From: an uncultured Alistipes sp.
GTDB taxonomy: Bacteria > Bacteroidota > Bacteroidia > Bacteroidales > Rikenellaceae
Direction: 5' to 3'
Length of the DNA stretch: 9,740 nt
Assembly (NCBI GenBank): GCA_947178455.1
Contig: CAMWYI010000065.1
Span: forward strand, 1-9,740
Position 1 is the stretch's first letter. Each line of letters starts with the position of its first letter. Made by a program: the position numbers and the translations under genes. Under the pieces are notes generated by a model, which was given only the letters and a program-made list of their open reading frames with translations, had not been told where the DNA came from and did not search any database. Shown here in pieces: positions 6,165 to 9,740 of the stretch.

Positions 6165-7052
6165 ATGAAACGTTCCGCATTGTTGCTCATGGCACTGGCA
6201 CTGACTTTCGGCGCATCGGCGCAGTCCGCGAAAGAGCCCGCGAAAGCCCCCGACCGCGTGCTGAAAATCTGGGACAACACGACCGCGCCCCACTCCAACG
6301 GCATCGCGACGCCCGAAAAATCGGTCGATGCCGGTCGGGTGGCGGATGTTTCCGAAGCGACGCTCTCCATTTTCACGGCCGACCCGTCCGCTGCTACGGG
6401 ACAGGCCGTCGTCATCTGCCCGGGCGGCGGATACGTGCGGCTGGCCATGGAACACGAAGGCTACCAAATGGCCCGCTGGTTCGCCGCGAACGGCATCACG
6501 GCCGCCGTACTCAAATACCGCATGCCCAACGGCCACTGCGAGGTGCCGTTGGAGGATGCCGAACAGGCCCTGCGCATCATGACGGGGCTCGAAGCCGGTG
6601 CGGAGGGCTTCACGTCCGACCGCGTGGGCATCGCCGGCTGTTCGGCCGGCGGACACCTCGCCGCCATGACTTCGACCATGGGGGCCGTGCGTCCGGCGTT
6701 CTCGATTCTGTTCTATCCCGTCATCACGGGCGAGGCGGGCCGATGCCACAAAGGGTCGTTCGACAGCCTGCTGGGCACCGACCGCACCGAAGAACAGACG
6801 GCTTATTTCTCGTTGCAGAACCGCGTAACGGATACCACGCCGCCCGCGCTGCTGCTGCTCTCGGACAACGACCGCACGGTGCCGCCTATCAGCAGCATAT
6901 CCTACTATAATGCACTCAAAGCACACGGCATCGCGGCTTCGATGCACATCTACCCGTCGGGCGGTCACGGTTGGGGCATCCGCGCCGAATTCCCCTATCG
7001 GGCCGAATGGCAGCGGGCCGTGCTGGACTGGCTGAAAACATTGAACCACTGA
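6165..7052 (+). CDS. Secreted alpha/beta-hydrolase, esterase/lipase (BD-FAE / acetylxylan esterase-like)
   Basis: The 295-residue product has a signal peptide (hydrophobic core 4-17, cleavage near GASAQ, residue 20) and an alpha/beta-hydrolase fold. Residues expected to act are visible: the oxyanion-hole segment ICPGGGY (84-90), the nucleophile elbow GCSAG (158-162, Ser160), the acid in SDNDRTVP (233-240, probably Asp236) and the histidine in GGHGWG (266-271, His268). The order and spacing resemble periplasmic carbohydrate esterases of Bacteroidota that remove acetyl or feruloyl groups from plant polysaccharides, but the substrate cannot be read from the sequence. No glycoside hydrolase or SusC/SusD pair is nearby, so a link to a polysaccharide locus is not supported. 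The start codon lies 2 bp after the leuS stop and prfA follows 7 bp later, so the three are probably one transcript with translational coupling. Confidence 0.85.
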   Translation: MKRSALLLMALALTFGASAQSAKEPAKAPDRVLKIWDNTTAPHSNGIATPEKSVDAGRVADVSEATLSIFTADPSAATGQAVVICPGGGYVRLAMEHEGYQMARWFAANGITAAVLKYRMPNGHCEVPLEDAEQALRIMTGLEAGAEGFTSDRVGIAGCSAGGHLAAMTSTMGAVRPAFSILFYPVITGEAGRCHKGSFDSLLGTDRTEEQTAYFSLQNRVTDTTPPALLLLSDNDRTVPPISSISYYNALKAHGIAASMHIYPSGGHGWGIRAEFPYRAEWQRAVLDWLKTLNH

Positions 7053-7059
7053 TACTGAA

Positions 7060-8145
7060 ATGGCAGACAACACCATTCTGACCCGCTTGGACGGGTTGAA
7101 ACTCAAATACGAGGAGACGGGGCAGAAGCTCACCGACCCCGAAGTCATCGCCGACGTCAAGCAGTTCGTACAGCTCACGAAAGAGTACAAGGAGCTGGAA
7201 CCGATTATCGAATCGTCGGAGCGTTACCGCACGGCGCTGGCCAATCTGGCCGAAGCCAAAGACACGCTCGTCAACGACAAGGACGAGGAGATGCGCGAAA
7301 TGGCGCGCGAGATGATTGCCGAACTCGAACCCGAAATCGCCCGCTTGGAGGAGGAAATCAAGCTGTTGCTCATCCCCAAAGACCCGCAAGACTCGAAGAA
7401 CGCCATCATGGAGATTCGCGGCGGCACGGGCGGCGACGAGGCGGCGCTCTTCGCGGGCGACCTGCTGCGCATGTACACCAAGTACATCGAATCCAAAGGC
7501 TGGCGGTACGAAATCACTTCGTTCTCCGACGGCGCGGCGGGCGGCTACAAGGAGGTGGTGCTCAAAGTGACGGGCCAAAACGTCTACGGCACGCTGAAAT
7601 ACGAATCGGGCGTGCACCGCGTGCAGCGTGTGCCGCAGACCGAGACGCAGGGCCGCGTCCACACGTCGGCCGCGTCGGTGGCCGTGCTGCCCGAAGCCGA
7701 AGAATTCGACGTCGAAATCTCGATGAACGATGTCCGCAAGGATATTTTCTGCGCCAGCGGGCCGGGCGGCCAGTCGGTCAACACGACCTATTCGGCCATT
7801 CGGCTGACCCACATCCCGACGGGTATCGTCGTGCAGTGCCAAGACCAGAAATCGCAGCTGAAGAATTTTGACAAAGCGTTCGAGGAGTTGCGCACGCGCG
7901 TGTTCAACCTCGAATACTCCAAGTACCTCGACGAAATCGCCTCGAAGCGCAAGACGATGGTTTCGACGGGCGACCGTTCGGCCAAAATCCGCACGTACAA
8001 CTACCCGCAGGGACGCATCACCGACCACCGCATCAACTACACGATTTACAACCTGTCGGCCTTCATGGACGGCGACATTCAGGACTGCATCGACCAGCTC
8101 ATCGTGGCCGAGAATGCCGAACGGCTCAAAGAGAGCGAATTGTAG
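7060..8145 (+). CDS. prfA: Peptide chain release factor 1
   Basis: The 361-residue protein recognises UAA and UAG in the ribosomal A site and triggers release of the finished peptide. The GGQ motif that enters the peptidyl-transferase centre is at 236-238 within SGPGGQSVNTTYSAIRL; its glutamine is the usual target of the methylase PrmC. The stop-codon tripeptide region reads RVPQTETQGRVHTSA (190-204): PQT stands where E. coli RF1 has PAT, which distinguishes it from the SPF motif of RF2. The N-terminal helical domain occupies about 1-105. The length equals the family norm (360 in E. coli), and no programmed frameshift is present, again unlike RF2. It sits 7 bp after the esterase gene. The prmC gene, often adjacent to prfA elsewhere, is not found downstream here. 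Confidence 0.97.
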   Translation: MADNTILTRLDGLKLKYEETGQKLTDPEVIADVKQFVQLTKEYKELEPIIESSERYRTALANLAEAKDTLVNDKDEEMREMAREMIAELEPEIARLEEEIKLLLIPKDPQDSKNAIMEIRGGTGGDEAALFAGDLLRMYTKYIESKGWRYEITSFSDGAAGGYKEVVLKVTGQNVYGTLKYESGVHRVQRVPQTETQGRVHTSAASVAVLPEAEEFDVEISMNDVRKDIFCASGPGGQSVNTTYSAIRLTHIPTGIVVQCQDQKSQLKNFDKAFEELRTRVFNLEYSKYLDEIASKRKTMVSTGDRSAKIRTYNYPQGRITDHRINYTIYNLSAFMDGDIQDCIDQLIVAENAERLKESEL

Positions 8146-8190
8146 CGCGCAATAATTCGGCCCGTGTTCCGTTAGACAGAGAAACGAGAC

Positions 8191-8754
8191 ATGCGAATTT
8201 TTATTCAGAAGTTGTTGTTGCTCACGGCAGTCGGGTCGGTTGCGGGTTTTTCGGTCGACGCACGGGCCCAGCAGCCGCTCTACATCGTCAACGGAGTGCC
8301 GACCGCCGAGAATATCGCGCAGATTCCGCCCGAAGACATCGAACGCATCGAAACTCTGCCCGCCGACGAGGAGAGCATCGCCCGTTACGGCGAGCAGGCC
8401 TCGCACGGCGTCGTGCTGGTGACCTTGCGTTACGACGAACCGGCCCGTTTCGAGGCCGGCGGACTGACGTTCGGCGAGTACATCGCCCGCGAGGTCAAAT
8501 GGAACGCCGACGAACCGGCCGCACGGGTCGTGTTGCGTTACACGGTTACGCCCGAAGGTCGGGCCGTCGTCACGGCCGAACTCGAATCGACCGACAGCCG
8601 GCTCAAACGGCGGGTGCTGAAAGCCGTCGAAAAAGCTCCTGCATGGCGGCCGGCCACCAAAGCGGGCCAGCCCGTCGCCAGCGAGGGGGTGCTGCGCATC
8701 CAGCTACCCGAAGGCAAACGCATGCCGCGCCAGCTGGAATTGGTCATTCGATGA
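8191..8754 (+). CDS. Secreted protein with TonB-receptor plug-like segment and TonB C-terminal-like domain
   Basis: The 187-residue product has a signal peptide (core 8-20, cleavage near ARAQ, about residue 27). Residues 29-81 resemble the plug region of SusC-type TonB-dependent receptors: PLYIVNGVPTAENI, then IPPEDIERIETLPADEES, then ARYGEQASHGVVLVTLR. The C-terminal part (about 108-175) resembles the TonB C-terminal domain: ARVVLRYTVTPEGRAV, an alternating strand and helix (LKRRVLKAVEKAPAWRP, 138-154) and a closing GVLRIQLPEG strand. There is no beta-barrel, no N-terminal membrane anchor after the signal peptide and no proline-rich spacer, so it is neither a receptor nor a standard TonB. 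Bacteroidota BlaR1-type M56 peptidases can carry similar pieces, which offers an analogy. It lies 45 bp after prfA, with no clear promoter or terminator between. The domain calls come from motif recognition only; the function is unknown. Confidence 0.65.
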   Translation: MRIFIQKLLLLTAVGSVAGFSVDARAQQPLYIVNGVPTAENIAQIPPEDIERIETLPADEESIARYGEQASHGVVLVTLRYDEPARFEAGGLTFGEYIAREVKWNADEPAARVVLRYTVTPEGRAVVTAELESTDSRLKRRVLKAVEKAPAWRPATKAGQPVASEGVLRIQLPEGKRMPRQLELVIR

Positions 8755-8782
8755 TTGTCGAACAAGGCAAACCGGTTGCTCT

Positions 8783-9172
8783 ATGCAAGGATTTTTTCAC
8801 TTCTGCGTTCTTACTGCATTGACTTTGAATGCTTTGTCTTGTTTCCGAAACGAAGTTCCGCCGTCGGCCGAAATCCGAACGCCGGAATCGCTCGAAGCAC
8901 AACGGGCCGCCAACACCATTCTGATAAAATTCGTAAAACTCAACAAGAACGACGAACGCTACTATTTGGACATAAGCCGCGAAGATGCGTTGAAATTGGG
9001 CGTACCCGCCCAGTTTTACGACCGAGCCGTCCAAGACATCGAAACGACGAATCGTTATATTCAACGCTACCGATGGGACGAACAATGGCATAAACGATAC
9101 GCATCGTTCAACAAAAATCTCGAAGAAATCACACTGCAAATAACGGATCCTTCCGAATGGACTGCTGAATAA
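8783..9172 (+). CDS. Small putative lipoprotein of unknown function
   Basis: The 129-residue product has an N-terminal hydrophobic segment (4-19) ending in NALSC, a weak lipobox with Cys20 as the lipid-bearing residue, so it is probably exported and membrane-attached. I do not recognise a family. The mature part is polar and charged. It contains a likely helix (SLEAQRAANTILIKFVKL, 36-53), the segment NDERYYLDISREDALKLGVP (56-75), and an aromatic, basic run TTNRYIQRYRWDEQWHKRY (88-106). By hand count its G+C is about 47 percent, against roughly 60-70 percent in samples of the flanking genes, which may reflect recent acquisition or relaxed constraint. It begins 28 bp after the plug/TonB gene, and its stop codon is 2 bp before the menA ATG, so it is probably translated from the same message. 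The reading frame fills the gap without overlap, which supports a real gene. Confidence 0.6.
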   Translation: MQGFFHFCVLTALTLNALSCFRNEVPPSAEIRTPESLEAQRAANTILIKFVKLNKNDERYYLDISREDALKLGVPAQFYDRAVQDIETTNRYIQRYRWDEQWHKRYASFNKNLEEITLQITDPSEWTAE

Positions 9173-9174
9173 AG

Positions 9175-9740
9175 ATGAAAACCAACTCGTTATCCGCTTG
9201 GATTTTGGCCGTGCGGCCGTATAGTTTGGGCAATGCCGTCATCCTCGTGGGGGTCGCTTCGGCACTGGCCGCCGCCGACGGCGGATTCCATTGGCTGCCC
9301 GCCCTGTTGTGCCTGATTTTCGCCGTCGCGATGCAGTGCACCGCCAATTTGGTCAACGACCTGTGGGACTTTCTGAAAGGAGCCGACCGGCCCGACCGTT
9401 TGGGCCCCGACCGTGCGTTCGCCAAAGGCTACATCACCCTTCCCGCCATGCGAACCGGCATCGCCGCCTGCACCCTCGCCGCGTGTCTCGCCGGTTGCGG
9501 CCTGCTCGCGTGGGCCATGCACGCCGGTATCCTGCGCTACGGCGGTTGGGAGCTGGTAGCCGTCGGGGTCGCCTGCATCGTCTTCGCCTACTTCTACACC
9601 GCCGGACCCTATCCACTGGCCTATCACGGATTGGGCGACGCGGCGGTCATTCTTTTCTTCGGGCTCGTGCCCGTGACATTTACCTATTTCTTGCAGACCT
9701 GCACGTGGTCGGCGCCGAGCGTCGTCGTGGAGCTGGCGTG
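9175..9740 (+). CDS. menA: 1,4-dihydroxy-2-naphthoate prenyltransferase (MenA), N-terminal 188 codons
   Basis: This UbiA-family membrane enzyme attaches the prenyl chain to 1,4-dihydroxy-2-naphthoate and gives demethylmenaquinone, a late step of menaquinone synthesis. The first aspartate-rich motif is ANLVNDLWDFLKGAD (57-71), followed by PDRLGPDRA (73-81), as in other MenA proteins where it binds the prenyl diphosphate through Mg2+. The MenA-specific segment YHGLGDAAVILFFGLVPVTFTY (150-171, including GLGD and FFG) is also present. Hydrophobic stretches at about 20-34, 41-57, 95-115, 126-142 and 155-174 are membrane helices. The window ends inside codon 189, so the second aspartate motif and the C-terminus are not visible. 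The ATG at 9175 lies 2 bp after the stop of the lipoprotein gene; no strong Shine-Dalgarno site is seen, as is usual in this phylum. Confidence 0.92.
   Translation, partial: MKTNSLSAWILAVRPYSLGNAVILVGVASALAAADGGFHWLPALLCLIFAVAMQCTANLVNDLWDFLKGADRPDRLGPDRAFAKGYITLPAMRTGIAACTLAACLAGCGLLAWAMHAGILRYGGWELVAVGVACIVFAYFYTAGPYPLAYHGLGDAAVILFFGLVPVTFTYFLQTCTWSAPSVVVELA

Noticed and set aside
8146..8190. A terminator or promoter between prfA and the plug/TonB gene
   Set aside because: I see no stem-loop with a U run and no TTTG/TAnnTTTG pair in the 45-bp gap.
6916..8406. A 496-codon open frame on the minus strand opposite the esterase end, prfA and the plug/TonB gene
   Set aside because: It is antisense to three genes, including the highly conserved prfA, and shows no family features.
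8751..8822. A 23-codon frame starting at the ATG that overlaps the plug/TonB stop codon
   Set aside because: It is very short, overlaps the start of the lipoprotein gene in another frame and has no recognisable content.

Overview
The window looks like chromosomal DNA from a GC-rich member of the Bacteroidota, most likely an Alistipes-like member of the order Bacteroidales. The grounds are inference: promoters fit the Bacteroides-type TTTG / TAnnTTTG pattern, genes lack strong Shine-Dalgarno sites, the leucyl-tRNA synthetase carries the enlarged insertions I associate with this phylum, and several products belong to families common there (DUF1573, a SusC-plug-like secreted protein, a kinase with WG repeats, a SlyD with a Cys/His tail). 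I see no phage, insertion sequence, CRISPR array or other mobile element.

The left third (1-3260) is read leftwards. From right to left it holds a SlyD-type prolyl isomerase with a metal-binding tail, a protein-kinase-like protein with C-terminal WG repeats, a secreted DUF1573 protein, a secreted SIMPL-domain (DUF541) protein, a candidate terminator, and a tRNA-Gly(GCC) gene with its own well-matched promoter, cut by the window edge. SlyD and the kinase are 27 bp apart and probably cotranscribed; DUF1573 and SIMPL are 49 bp apart and probably form a second unit or a continuation.

A divergent promoter region of about 150 bp (3261-3408) separates slyD from the rightward genes. The slyD -33 box and the leuS -7 box lie 8 bp apart, so the two promoters occupy the same DNA.

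The right two thirds (3409-9740) are read rightwards: leuS, a secreted alpha/beta-hydrolase esterase (2 bp after leuS), prfA (7 bp later), a secreted protein joining a TonB-receptor plug-like segment to a TonB C-terminal-like domain, a small AT-richer putative lipoprotein of unknown function, and the first 188 codons of menA (menaquinone synthesis), which runs off the right edge. The gaps are short, so much of this stretch may be one transcript mixing translation genes with envelope genes.

The window is mainly housekeeping in character. I do not find a clear new multi-gene system. The entries most worth a second look are the plug/TonB fusion, the kinase-WG protein with an altered ATP-lysine position beside SlyD, the orphan lipoprotein, and the overlapping divergent promoters.
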